This document shows, one piece after another, positions 1 through 8,295 of a stretch of DNA of 13,659 nucleotides. Source of the stretch: an uncultured Acidobacteriaceae bacterium (GTDB taxonomy: Bacteria > Acidobacteriota > Terriglobia > Terriglobales > Acidobacteriaceae); NCBI GenBank assembly GCA_903842845.1, contig CAIMNN010000210.1:1-13659 (forward strand). The letters run 5' to 3'. Each line of letters begins with the position of its first letter. The first letter of the stretch is position 1. The position numbers were made by a program, and so were the translations under genes. Under the pieces are notes generated by a model. The model had not been told where the DNA came from and searched no databases. It saw only the letters and a list, made by a program, of their open reading frames with translations.

Positions 1-16
1 GGACATCCTCAGATGG

Positions 17-94
17 AGCGGCCGGGATTCGAATCACCCTTGTGTGCCACGAGCACGAATAGAAGTCTGTCGGCAACTATTCGCAAATACCGCT
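17..94 (-). other. Degenerate tRNA-like structure at window edge
   Basis: Read on the minus strand, this stretch ends like a class II tRNA. A T-loop-like GATTCGAATC lies between GGG (37-39) and CCC (24-26), a GTGC/GCAC hairpin (44-56) sits where a long variable arm would be, and the outer ends pair as AGCGG (90-94) with CCGCT (17-21). A 7-bp stem, CGAATAG (77-83) with CTATTCG (56-62), closes a 14-nt loop in place of a normal anticodon arm. There is no D-arm and the T-stem is imperfect, so it is not a functional elongator tRNA. It could be a decayed tRNA-Ser-like gene, an attachment-site remnant, or part of a structured RNA continuing beyond position 1. It lacks the core shared by the Y-like RNAs at 7.6-8.8 kb. 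Confidence 0.3.
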
Positions 95-151
95 GGACAG
101 GTGCGGGCTTTTTCATAGAAGAATGACATTTCATTGTGATGGTTGGATTAG

Positions 152-967
152 TTATCCGTCGAGGTCGACGAGAGTTACGGGGCCGGTGGGTTGGCCGAGG
201 AAGCGGGAGCCGAGGCGCTCGAATTTTTCGACGGAGTCGGTTGCGAAGAAGCGGAGTTCGGTGGGGTCGGTTGATTTGCGATTTTGGAAGCGCGCGGCGA
301 CGGCGGCGGCGGTGGCTTCGGCGGAGTCGATGACGCGGATGCCTGCGGGGACGGCTTTTTCAATAAGCGGACGAATGAGCGGATAGTGTGTGCAGCCGAG
401 GAGGAGCGTGTCGGGTTTCATGCCGAGAGTGGCAGCCTGGGCGAGAAGTTCGGCGAGATAAATATTTATGACTTCGGATGTGACGGGGTGATCGGTCCAG
501 CCTTCTTCAACGAGTGGGACGAGAAGCGGGCAGGCTTTTTCGAGAGCACGGAGGCCGAGGGCGCTGCACGCTGTTGCGTACGCGTGGCTTTGCACGGTGG
601 CGTCGGTAGCGATGACGAGGACGTCGCCAGTTTTAGTGGCGGCATGCGCGGCGGCTGCGCCGGGAGTGATGACGCCGAGGACGGGGACGGAGACAGATTG
701 CTCGATGGCGTCGAGTGCGAGCGCGCTGGCGGTGTTGCATGCGATGACGAGGAAGCCGGCGTTCTGCTGCTCGACGAGGTAGCGCGCGCTTTCAACCGCG
801 TAACGTGCGATGGTGCGGCGCGACTTTGAACCGTAGGGGAGGCGGGCCGAGTCGCCGATGAATGCGTAACGCGAGACGGGATTGTGCGCGGCGAGCAGCG
901 CGTGCAGAACGGTGAGGCCGCCGAAGCCGGAATCAAATACGCCGATGGTTTTGCTGGTTAGGCTCAT
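152..967 (-). CDS. murI: Glutamate racemase MurI
   Basis: This cytoplasmic, cofactor-independent enzyme interconverts L- and D-glutamate and supplies D-Glu for the peptidoglycan stem peptide. The 271-residue product has the usual family length. Family signatures are all visible: GVFDSGFGGLTV near residues 9-20 with Asp12 and Ser13, PYGSKS near 44-49, the first catalytic cysteine Cys77 in ACNTAS, and the second, Cys192, in GCTHYPL. It ends in TAA. Its ATG overlaps the TGA of the upstream GerMN gene by four bases (ATGA, 964-967), so translation is probably coupled and it is the last gene of the amidase-GerMN-murI operon. A murI (racE) gene near gerM is also known in Bacillus, so the grouping is not accidental. 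Start choice is firm because of the ATGA overlap. Confidence 0.95.
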   Translation of the reverse strand: MSLTSKTIGVFDSGFGGLTVLHALLAAHNPVSRYAFIGDSARLPYGSKSRRTIARYAVESARYLVEQQNAGFLVIACNTASALALDAIEQSVSVPVLGVITPGAAAAHAATKTGDVLVIATDATVQSHAYATACSALGLRALEKACPLLVPLVEEGWTDHPVTSEVINIYLAELLAQAATLGMKPDTLLLGCTHYPLIRPLIEKAVPAGIRVIDSAEATAAAVAARFQNRKSTDPTELRFFATDSVEKFERLGSRFLGQPTGPVTLVDLDG

Positions 968-1680
968 CGCTTTGCTTTCTTCTTGGTTGGGAACGCGGGC
1001 TTGACGCGTGGAGTGGGCTTGACGGGTTTGGCGGCTGGTTTTGTGCGAGGCTTCAGTGTTTCGGTTGGCGCGTCGAATTGTGCGGTGAGATAAGTTTGCG
1101 TGAGGTCAGCGTGACCGGAGAGAGTGGGGCGCAGTTCCCCATCGACGAGGAAACGCACTTGCGCGATGCGTGGAATGTTGGCGTGAATGGTTGCGCAGAT
1201 GGAGTTGAGAGTGAGCATCTCTGGCTCGATGCCGGAGGGATGATTATTGGCGAATGCGCCGGTGAGATTGATGACGGCGAGGAGGGGTGCGGAGTCAGAA
1301 TTTTTCTTTTGCGCGTCGCTGGGGACAGGCATGAGGAAGACGTTGAGGACGGCAGCGCTGCCGCCGGGGACGGGATGGGTGCTGTCGGATGCGGAGTAGA
1401 TCTCAAAAAGTTTTTGGAGCAGTGCGTGTGCGCGTGCGGAGTTGTCAACGGGAAGCGGGAGCGAGTACTGCTGCGGGCGGAGGCTGCCGTCGTCGTCGCC
1501 GGCGACGTAGAGGGTTGCGGTTTCAGCGGGTGCGACCTCGGGAGCTTTGGTGGGAGAGGAGTCCTCACCGCGGAGGAGACGCTCGTGGTCGTTGCGGCGA
1601 AGTTTCCAGACGAGGAAGCCCATGCCGAGTGTGGCGATGAGCAGAACGGCGAAGATTATTTTTTGGTAGCGCGGGATCAT
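964..1680 (-). CDS. GerMN-domain membrane-anchored protein
   Basis: This 238-residue protein has a short basic N-terminus, one membrane segment (about residues 8-28, rich in I, F, V, L) and an extracytoplasmic domain. The stretch VRFLVDGELRPTLSGHADLT in its C-terminal half is typical of the GerMN domain of GerM and LpqB-like proteins. The last 40 residues are Lys/Pro/Arg rich and probably disordered. The start at 1680 is preferred over a GTG eight codons upstream because the ATG overlaps the amidase stop (TGATG), as expected for coupled translation. GerMN proteins act at the cell envelope and are often encoded beside amidases and murI. The biochemical role is not established; a part in peptidoglycan handling is inference from the operon. 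Confidence 0.82.
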   Translation of the reverse strand: MIPRYQKIIFAVLLIATLGMGFLVWKLRRNDHERLLRGEDSSPTKAPEVAPAETATLYVAGDDDGSLRPQQYSLPLPVDNSARAHALLQKLFEIYSASDSTHPVPGGSAAVLNVFLMPVPSDAQKKNSDSAPLLAVINLTGAFANNHPSGIEPEMLTLNSICATIHANIPRIAQVRFLVDGELRPTLSGHADLTQTYLTAQFDAPTETLKPRTKPAAKPVKPTPRVKPAFPTKKKAKR

Positions 1681-2459
1681 CAGCGATGTGCCTCCGCGCG
1701 CCACTCGATGAGCGCTGTTGCGAGGAGGTCGGCGATGTGCGCCTGGTAAGCGGCGTCGGTGAGAGCCGCGGCAGGCTTGCCTTCTTCAGCAGCGGGGTTG
1801 GCTATCTCGATTGCGATGGCGGGGCAGGTCATGCTGTCGAGGCCGCGAAGATTGATGCGCGCGAGCGTGACGGGAATGCCGGCCTGAGTGAGTGCGCTGT
1901 TGACGCTGGCGGCGAGCGCTGTGCTCTGCTGCACATAGGGCGATTGCGCAGTGCGCCATGCAGCGAGCTTTTGGTCGCGCGCGGGAGTGAGCGATGAGAT
2001 GAAGAGATGGACGCCGGTGCCGCTGGAGGTTGCGTGCAGGATGATGCATGCGGAGGCGGAGGCGCGGTTGGCGATTTCAGCGCGCTGGTCGGCGTCGATG
2101 GTCTTGTCGGCTTCGCGGGTAGTGGTGACCTCAATGCCGCGGGCTCCGAGGAGTGAACGGAGACGAACGCTGAGAGCGAGAGTGATGTTTTTTTCGAAGG
2201 TGGTTGCGTTGATGCGCGCGCCGGAGTCGTCGCCGCCGTGAGCTGCGTCAATGAGGACCATGTAACGCGGCGCGGGGGCTGGCGGTGCGGATTGCGCGCT
2301 GATTGCGGCGTAAGAGTTTAGGAACAAGCAAAACAAAATAATAAAAACGACGCAGGGGCTAAAGCCCAGTGATATTTTTCGGCAACTAATGGCACGGCTG
2401 AAGCCGAGCCCCTTCACAAAGCACGAAGAGAAGATTGTTGTATCCCACCCTTTCCGCAT
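1680..2459 (-). CDS. N-acetylmuramoyl-L-alanine amidase (Amidase_3)
   Basis: This is a zinc amidase that cleaves the MurNAc-L-Ala bond of peptidoglycan, exported by an N-terminal hydrophobic segment (VVFIILFCLFL). The mature part starts with MVLIDAAHGGDDSGA. Likely zinc ligands are His in DAAHGG (about residue 74), Glu in FEKN (about 89) and His in ILHATS (about 142); the catalytic Glu is probably the one in AIAIEIANP. The start is uncertain: the open frame reaches 2597, but that overlaps the neighbouring gene, and codons upstream of about 2340 lie in palindromic repeat DNA. ATG 2459 and GTG 2417 both give a signal-anchor, and neither has a clear ribosome site. It overlaps the GerMN gene (TGATG) and heads the operon. 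Confidence 0.8.
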   Translation of the reverse strand: MRKGWDTTIFSSCFVKGLGFSRAISCRKISLGFSPCVVFIILFCLFLNSYAAISAQSAPPAPAPRYMVLIDAAHGGDDSGARINATTFEKNITLALSVRLRSLLGARGIEVTTTREADKTIDADQRAEIANRASASACIILHATSSGTGVHLFISSLTPARDQKLAAWRTAQSPYVQQSTALAASVNSALTQAGIPVTLARINLRGLDSMTCPAIAIEIANPAAEEGKPAAALTDAAYQAHIADLLATALIEWRAEAHR

Positions 2460-2532
2460 AAAGCGCGGAAAGGATGGGGCACGTAACGAGAAGCTTTGAT
2501 TTACCCCGGTCCCCAAGTGCAAGGGACCGGGG
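2355..2532. repeat. Block of palindromic intergenic repeats (REP/BIME-like)
   Basis: Several strong dyads lie side by side. GGGCTAAAGCCC is at 2356-2367 and CGGCTGAAGCCG at 2395-2406; this pair is also bounded by GGGGCT (2355-2360) and AGCCCC (2407-2412). A 14-bp stem with one mismatch lies at 2444-2479 (CCCACCCTTTCCGC, loop, GCGGAAAGGATGGG), and a perfect 10-bp stem CCCCGGTCCC/GGGACCGGGG lies at 2504-2513/2523-2532. They fill the gap between the DUF1015 stop and the amidase and run into the amidase reading frame. I see the palindromes directly; that they are dispersed genomic repeats is inference from their style. Confidence 0.7.
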
Positions 2533-2568
2533 GCACCCGACGCGTTTTGGGTGAGGCGAGATTCTGCA

Positions 2569-3897
<1,329 letters not shown>

Positions 3898-4032
3898 GCT
3901 GGGTATTTCTCCGTTCACCCAAAGAATGAATGCCCGCGCGATGAAGAATGTGCAGGCTTAGAGATGATTGTATCGCAATGGTTTTTACCTGATGAAAGGC
4001 CTGGTGCGATGACGTGCACTGCCTCTTCCTTT

Positions 4033-4053
4033 CGTGCTAACATCCTCAGCACG
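4033..4053. promoter_or_regulatory. Dyad CGTGCT-N9-AGCACG upstream of VWFA genes
   Basis: A perfect 6-bp inverted repeat with a 9-nt spacer lies 65 bases before the first VWFA start codon, in the divergent promoter region shared with the DUF1015 gene. It could be an operator or an RNA hairpin in the leader. No regulator can be named. Confidence 0.3.
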
Positions 4054-4118
4054 TGGAGGTCTCGGCTGAAACGGCCACATTCCCTGTTACCCTGGCCGGG
4101 ACTGGAGAGTCTATATAT

Positions 4119-5150
4119 ATGGATATGAGGCGTGCGCTGATAATCGTGCTTTTCATCGCCGGGTTACTGGCACCAGCGGCGGTGTGCGCGCAAGAAGACC
4201 CGCTGAACAAGGTTCATGTAACGGAGCAGGGCGCAACGCCCGACCCGAATGCCGCTCCGAAGGGCGCTGAGAAGGCTCCGCTCATCGGTAAGGATGCGAT
4301 GCGCGTTCGTCCGGGTGAGTTGATGCGCGTTGACGTGGACCTGGTGCTGATACCGATAACTGTGACCGACCCGATGAACCGGCTGGTCACGGGGTTGGAG
4401 AAGGAAGACTTCACGGTTTACGAAGGCGGCGTGGAACAGAAGATGAAGAGCTTCAGCAACGAGGATGCGCCGGTGTCTATCGGCGTGATCTTCGACCTGT
4501 CGGGTTCGATGAGCTCAAAGTTGATACGCGCGCGCGAATCGATATTGAGGTTCATGAAGACGGCGAACCCGCAGGACGAGTTTTTTGTAATCGGCTTCAA
4601 CGAGCGGCCGGAGCTGATTGAGGATTTCACAAATTCGATAGAGACTATTCAGGAGCGGCTGGCGACGGTGCGCAGCGGCAAGCGGACGGCGCTGCTGGAT
4701 GCGATCTATTACGGCGTGCAGAAGATGAAGGACGCGCGGCATGAGCGCAAGGCGCTGCTGGTTGTCTCCGACGGCGGCGACAACAACTCGCGCTTCACAG
4801 AGGGCGAGGTGCGCTCGCAGGTGCGGGAATCGGATGTGCAGATCTATTCGATAGGAATTTTTGACCCCGAGGCTGCGACACCGGAAGAGCGCGCAGGGCC
4901 GGAGCTGCTGAACGAGTTGTGCGAAGAGACGGGTGGACGGCTGTTCCGCGTGGACGACATCGCGGAGATGGGCGACATTGCGGAGAAAATTTCGACCGAG
5001 TTGCGCAACCAGTATGTGGTCGGCTACCGGCCGCACGATCTGCAACATGACGGCAAATGGCGTAAAGTAAAAGTGAAGCTGGTTCCGCCCGCGGGACTGC
5101 CACCACTTACCGTTCATGCACGCACTGGATACTATGCGCCGCTCCACTAA
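4119..5150 (+). CDS. Secreted VWFA-related acidobacterial protein
   Basis: A 343-residue exported protein with signal peptide MDMRRALIIVLFIAGLLAPA ending near VCA-QED (residue 24). A beta-rich N-terminal region (about 70-115, with VDLVLIPITVTD and DFTVYEGGVEQKM) is followed by a von Willebrand A domain (about 118-320). The MIDAS metal site is complete: DLSGS at 126-130, Thr190 in KRTALLDAI and Asp218 in VVSDGGDN. The C-terminal RNQYVVGYRP segment is typical of the TIGR03436 acidobacterial family. The start at 4119 is chosen for its signal peptide and the GGAGAG site nine bases upstream. The partner is unknown; such proteins are presumed to bind other proteins outside the cytoplasm. It overlaps the next gene, a paralogue, by 17 bases. 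Confidence 0.88.
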   Translation: MDMRRALIIVLFIAGLLAPAAVCAQEDPLNKVHVTEQGATPDPNAAPKGAEKAPLIGKDAMRVRPGELMRVDVDLVLIPITVTDPMNRLVTGLEKEDFTVYEGGVEQKMKSFSNEDAPVSIGVIFDLSGSMSSKLIRARESILRFMKTANPQDEFFVIGFNERPELIEDFTNSIETIQERLATVRSGKRTALLDAIYYGVQKMKDARHERKALLVVSDGGDNNSRFTEGEVRSQVRESDVQIYSIGIFDPEAATPEERAGPELLNELCEETGGRLFRVDDIAEMGDIAEKISTELRNQYVVGYRPHDLQHDGKWRKVKVKLVPPAGLPPLTVHARTGYYAPLH

Positions 5151-6198
5151 TACCAGAAAAATAATCAGCATGCTCTTTGTCTCGCTGCTTTTTGCCGCGC
5201 CCGCAGTTGTACGCGCACAACAGCAGAAGCCAACGCTACCGAGCGTGGACAGCGACCCTGCGCGCTCACCTGACCCGGAGACACCGACGCAACCTGAAGA
5301 TGAGATACACAAACAGGGCAAGGGGTTCGTGTTGCAAACGGAAGTCGAGGAGGTGGTGTTGAACATCACCGTGCTCGACGGCAAGCAGATGGTGCAGAAC
5401 CTGAAGGGCGATAATTTCCGCATCTTTGAGGACGGCGTCGAGCAGAAGATACTGAGCTTCCAGCATGTGGATGTGCCGGTGTCGATAGGAATTGTGGTGG
5501 ACAACTCGGGCTCGATGATGCGCAAGCGCCCGGCTGTGAACAAGAGCGCGCTTGACCTGATACTTGCGTCGAACCCTGAGGATGAAGCGTTCATTGTGAA
5601 CTTTGCCGATGAGGCGTTCATCGACCAGGATTTTACTTCGGATGTGAACAAGCTGAAGGAAGGCCTCGGGCATATTGAATCGCACGGCGGCACGGCACTT
5701 TATGATGCGGTGGTTGCCTCGGCGGACAAGCTGGCAATGGACGCGAAGCGCGGCAAGCAGGTGATCATCATCATCACGGACGGCGAGGACAATGCGTCGG
5801 AGGTGAATCTGGAGCTGGCGATCGGACGCGTGCAGCAGCTTTCAGGGCCGGTTATCTATTCGATCGGATTGTTGTTCGGCGACGAGATGAGCCACACGGA
5901 GATGCGCCATGCGCGGCATGCGTTAGAGATCCTCAGTGCGGAGACGGGCGGAGTAGCGTACTTCCCGAAGTCGATGGAAGAGGTGGACCAGATTGCGGCG
6001 GAGGTGGCGCGCGATATCCGCAGTCAATATACGATCGGTTACCACTCGACGAAGCCATCGAACGTGCCAGGGTTCCGCAAGATTGCAGTTGAGGCGAGTG
6101 CAGCAGGCGGCGGCAAGCTGACGGTGCGGACGAGGACGGGATATTTCCCGGGGCCGGCGAAGAAGAAGAAGACGCAGAGCAACCTGACAAGCAAATAA
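5134..6198 (+). CDS. Secreted VWFA-related acidobacterial protein (paralogue)
   Basis: A 354-residue paralogue of the preceding protein with the same plan: signal peptide (about residues 1-28, cleavage near VRA-QQQ), an acidic Pro-rich linker, a beta region ending in DNFRIFEDGVEQKI, then the VWFA domain. MIDAS residues are complete: DNSGS at 123-127, Thr187 in GGTALYDAV and Asp216 in IITDGEDN. It ends with RSQYTIGYHS and a basic KKKKTQ tail. The start at 5134 gives a basic n-region before the hydrophobic core and overlaps the upstream gene; ATG 5170 is an alternative. The two genes form a transcription unit ended by the hairpin at 6212-6253. The shared motif layout points to an old tandem duplication. 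Confidence 0.87.
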   Translation: MRRSTNTRKIISMLFVSLLFAAPAVVRAQQQKPTLPSVDSDPARSPDPETPTQPEDEIHKQGKGFVLQTEVEEVVLNITVLDGKQMVQNLKGDNFRIFEDGVEQKILSFQHVDVPVSIGIVVDNSGSMMRKRPAVNKSALDLILASNPEDEAFIVNFADEAFIDQDFTSDVNKLKEGLGHIESHGGTALYDAVVASADKLAMDAKRGKQVIIIITDGEDNASEVNLELAIGRVQQLSGPVIYSIGLLFGDEMSHTEMRHARHALEILSAETGGVAYFPKSMEEVDQIAAEVARDIRSQYTIGYHSTKPSNVPGFRKIAVEASAAGGGKLTVRTRTGYFPGPAKKKKTQSNLTSK

Positions 6199-6211
6199 AT
6201 TCAAGCATTAG

Positions 6212-6253
6212 AAAAACCGCCCGAGGAGAAATCCCCGGGCGGTTTTGTTTTTG
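6212..6253. terminator. Bidirectional intrinsic terminator
   Basis: AAAACCGCCCG pairs with CGGGCGGTTTT around an inner GGA/TCC stem and a GAAA-like loop, followed on the plus strand by TTTTGTTTTT. A-runs on the left arm make it work on the minus strand too. It lies between the convergent VWFA and rsr genes and probably ends both units. Confidence 0.9.
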
Positions 6254-6260
6254 GTTTTGG

Positions 6261-7613
6261 TTAGTCGACGGAGTTTTCGAGTTCCGCGATGTACTCGACC
6301 ACGGCTTCGGACCAGCCGTCGACGTGGGTCCAGGGGCCGTAGCCAACGCCGTTCTTGAAAGAGGCGACGTTGATGACGTATCCCTTACCACGGGGCGCGC
6401 CGACCTGGTCGTGAGACTGCTCGTCGGTGATGACGATGAGGCGATCGTAATCGCGACACTCGCCTTCTACCTGAGAGAGCGCACGGCCGAAGTTGGTTCC
6501 GCCGTGAGGCTGGTTCTTGTTGAGCGCGTCACGCAGAGCCATTCCGCGACGCGCGGGAACACGCTTGGCCTCGTCAGAGAAGGTGAAGATGGTGACCTTC
6601 TCCGCGATCTCGCGCAAGAGAATTGCGAGACCGTAAGCGGCGTCGGTGCGGCGCATCTCAGAACGGCGTGAGAGCGTCGCCTCCATGGAGCCGGAGACGT
6701 CGACGAGCAAGAGAGTGTGCCCGGCGAGAGTTCCGGCGCGGCCTTCAAGCGAGCGGTACATTGCCTTCTCGAGCTCCTCTTCCCACTGAGGCGCAACACG
6801 CGCAGCAGCGAGAAAACGGAAAGGGAGAACGCGCGCGGTCTTCATCTCGGCGAGTGCGTCGAAGACGAACTTCTCGTCGACCTGGGCCTGATGCAGGTTG
6901 CGCAGGTTGCGGAGCAGAGCGAGCGCACCGAGACTACGCTCTGCGAGCAGACGCTCCCAGACATCGCGCTTGGCGGAACCTGCTTCGCCACCAGCACCTT
7001 CACCGCGACCGGACTCAGAGAGTGCGACCTCCCAGGTGTCGGGCGTGGCGAGCTCGTTGGCGACGAGGCGCTTCCAGAGCTCGGCCTGCGCATCGTTGAG
7101 AGGCTTGGCGTGAGAGAGGAAAAGCACGTCGCGGAGGCGAACGACTCCGGCACGGTCATACTTGGCCAGCTGGTACTCGTCAAACTTGACGAATGCGGCG
7201 GCGAGACCCTTCTTGACCTGCGCAGAGAGAGGCTGCTTTCCGCCGGCCCAGTAGATGGCGACGAACTCGGCGAGCTCATCGGCACGCTGGATGACGCGCT
7301 CGAGTGTTTCAGCGACGAGCGCGCTATGCGTAGCGTGACGAGCCATCTCGCGAACGAGTAGCAGAGGCACGTGACGGAGCTTCATCTTCTCGCGCGCTTC
7401 AACGGCGAGCGCGGCGACACAGTCGGCATCGACCTTGGGGACGAGTTCAGCGACGCGGCCGGCGATCTCGACGCCGTCCTCGTAGAACTGGTTCTCCCAG
7501 AGCATGCAGGAGAGGACGGAGCGGCGCAGTTCCTGCTCGGCGGTGAGCCGCTTGGCAGGCGCGCCCTCGTGAGTGCGGGGGCGGTGCTTGAGGTTCAGAA
7601 TGTTCATGCGCAT
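6261..7613 (-). CDS. rsr: Rsr, bacterial Ro60 (TROVE plus VWFA domains)
   Basis: This 450-residue protein is a bacterial Ro60 orthologue, a ring of HEAT-like helices that binds Y RNAs and the ends of structured or misfolded RNAs. In Deinococcus it joins PNPase through Y RNA to form an RNA-degrading machine. TROVE hallmarks are KFDEYQLAKYDR (about 143-154), LRDVLFLSHAKP (about 160-171) and ALLRNLRNL (about 232-240). The VWFA domain (about 298-450) has a full MIDAS: DVSGS at 305-309, Thr373 in GGTNFG and Asp397 in VITDEQ. It is shorter than Deinococcus Rsr as I recall it (around 530 residues). ATG 7613 follows GAGG by six bases; GTG 7625 and ATG 7607 are alternatives. A Y-like RNA ends about 30 bases upstream, so both may share a transcript. 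Confidence 0.93.
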   Translation of the reverse strand: MRMNILNLKHRPRTHEGAPAKRLTAEQELRRSVLSCMLWENQFYEDGVEIAGRVAELVPKVDADCVAALAVEAREKMKLRHVPLLLVREMARHATHSALVAETLERVIQRADELAEFVAIYWAGGKQPLSAQVKKGLAAAFVKFDEYQLAKYDRAGVVRLRDVLFLSHAKPLNDAQAELWKRLVANELATPDTWEVALSESGRGEGAGGEAGSAKRDVWERLLAERSLGALALLRNLRNLHQAQVDEKFVFDALAEMKTARVLPFRFLAAARVAPQWEEELEKAMYRSLEGRAGTLAGHTLLLVDVSGSMEATLSRRSEMRRTDAAYGLAILLREIAEKVTIFTFSDEAKRVPARRGMALRDALNKNQPHGGTNFGRALSQVEGECRDYDRLIVITDEQSHDQVGAPRGKGYVINVASFKNGVGYGPWTHVDGWSEAVVEYIAELENSVD

Positions 7614-7643
7614 GGTGCGCCTCACTTTCAGGTCATGAGAAGG

Positions 7644-7772
7644 ATAAACTGCCGGGGAAAAATCGGGAGCGGAATGGCATCAGCCAGCCGTGAAATTCAT
7701 CGCGGATGGCAGGCAGGGTTCGAACCTGCGGCCTACCGGAAGTAACCGTGCCCTGCGCCACCGGCAGTTTAT
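7644..7772 (-). ncRNA. Y-like RNA 1 (YrlA type), directly upstream of rsr
   Basis: About 129 nt. The ends pair perfectly over 12 bp: ATAAACTGCCGG (7761-7772) with CCGGCAGTTTAT (7644-7655). Next come the 26-nt 5' core shared by all four RNAs here (7739-7764, with GTGGCG and GTTACTTC) and the 3' core CGATTTTTCCCC (7654-7665). Inside is a perfect tRNA T-arm, GCAGG-TTCGAAC-CCTGC (7713-7729). A long imperfect hairpin follows (7680-7712, GCCATCCG with CGGCTGGC); the segment GGCTGGCTGATGCC (7676-7689) could instead form a D-arm with a GG in its loop. It has no regular acceptor stem or anticodon arm, so it is not a tRNA. Position beside rsr and the paired ends fit a Y RNA. Confidence 0.82.
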
Positions 7773-7778
7773 GTTTTG

Positions 7779-7799
7779 GCGGAGAGGTTCGCTCTCCGC
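7779..7799. other. GC-rich hairpin between ORF118 and Y-like RNA 1
   Basis: GCGGAGAG and CTCTCCGC form a perfect 8-bp stem with a 5-nt loop, just after the stop codon of the small protein gene and seven bases before Y-like RNA 1. No U-run follows on the minus strand, so it looks more like a processing or 3'-protecting hairpin than a classic terminator. Confidence 0.55.
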
Positions 7800-7808
7800 G
7801 AGTTTGAG

Positions 7809-8165
7809 TTAGAGGATGTGGTCGGCTTTTGCGGCCTCGTCGTCCTCGAATTCGTCATCATCCACGGGCGCGATAGCCGGAGTTACAGGCTTGCGCACGT
7901 TGAAGCCGGCGGTCTTGCGCGAAACGCGGGTCGGAGCGACATCGATTGCAAGCTTCTGCATCTGCTCCCAGCCTGGGAGGTTCTTGTCCGAGTAGAGAGT
8001 GCACTCGTAGACCGTGAAGGAGAGCTTCATGGTCGGGCTCACATTGCTGCAGAGCACGATGAGCTCGGATTCGCGATAGCCGGTGATGATGTGCCCCCAA
8101 GAGCAAGTGCGGCAGAGATGCCTGTTGCCGGTGGGGGTTCCGTTTCTCACCTTGGTTAAATGCAT
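7809..8165 (-). CDS. Small four-cysteine (zinc-ribbon-like) protein of the Ro locus
   Basis: A 118-residue protein I cannot assign to a named family. The N-terminal half has four cysteines, Cys18, Cys21 (HLCRTCSWGHI), Cys39 (IVLCSN) and Cys55 (VYECTLY), in a CxxC...C...C layout that could bind zinc. The middle (DKNLPGWEQMQKLAIDV) looks folded. The last 25 residues contain VDDDEFEDDEAAKAD, an acidic tail. No signal peptide or membrane segment. It starts at ATG 8165 with no obvious Shine-Dalgarno site. It lies on the same strand between Y-like RNAs 2 and 1 and upstream of rsr, which makes it a candidate Ro RNP component or regulator; this is inference from position. The regular protein-like composition and lack of a better frame support it as a real gene. 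Confidence 0.75.
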   Translation of the reverse strand: MHLTKVRNGTPTGNRHLCRTCSWGHIITGYRESELIVLCSNVSPTMKLSFTVYECTLYSDKNLPGWEQMQKLAIDVAPTRVSRKTAGFNVRKPVTPAIAPVDDDEFEDDEAAKADHIL

Positions 8166-8204
8166 GGTCGTTTTTCTACCGGTGGTGCCGGAATTTTTTG
8201 TGCA

Positions 8205-8291
8205 GCAAATCCAGAGTACTCACATCCTAACTTTGGACAGAGTAGGGTCGGTTGAGTTCATTAAATCCAAATGCAACCAGACTGGATTTGC
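8205..8291 (-). promoter_or_regulatory. Leader with mutually exclusive stems before ORF118
   Basis: On the minus strand GCAAATCCAG (8282-8291) can pair perfectly with CTGGATTTGC (8205-8214), or through AAATCCA with TGGATTT about 8264-8270. The two pairings compete for the same segment just downstream of Y-like RNA 2 and upstream of the small protein gene. This could be an attenuator or a processing structure. The pairing is seen; the function is a guess. Confidence 0.35.
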
Positions 8292-8295
8292 TTTT

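Noticed and set aside
284..829. Long plus-strand open frame opposite murI
   Set aside because: It is the antisense of a clear glutamate racemase gene; its composition (Gly, Asp, Glu, Cys rich) is typical of a shadow frame in GC-rich DNA.
4515..5693. Long minus-strand open frame of about 390 codons across both VWFA genes
   Set aside because: It is antisense to two genes with signal peptides and complete MIDAS motifs, crosses their junction, and shows no family motif.
7713..7772. A normal tRNA gene on the minus strand, suggested by the perfect T-arm GCAGG-TTCGAAC-CCTGC
   Set aside because: No 7-bp acceptor pairing with the upstream sequence and no anticodon arm; the ends pair as a 12-bp helix around the whole 129 nt instead, as in a Y RNA.
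8175..8200. Plus-strand terminator CCGG-TGGTG-CCGG followed by a T-run
   Set aside because: The stem is only 4 bp and no plus-strand gene precedes it.
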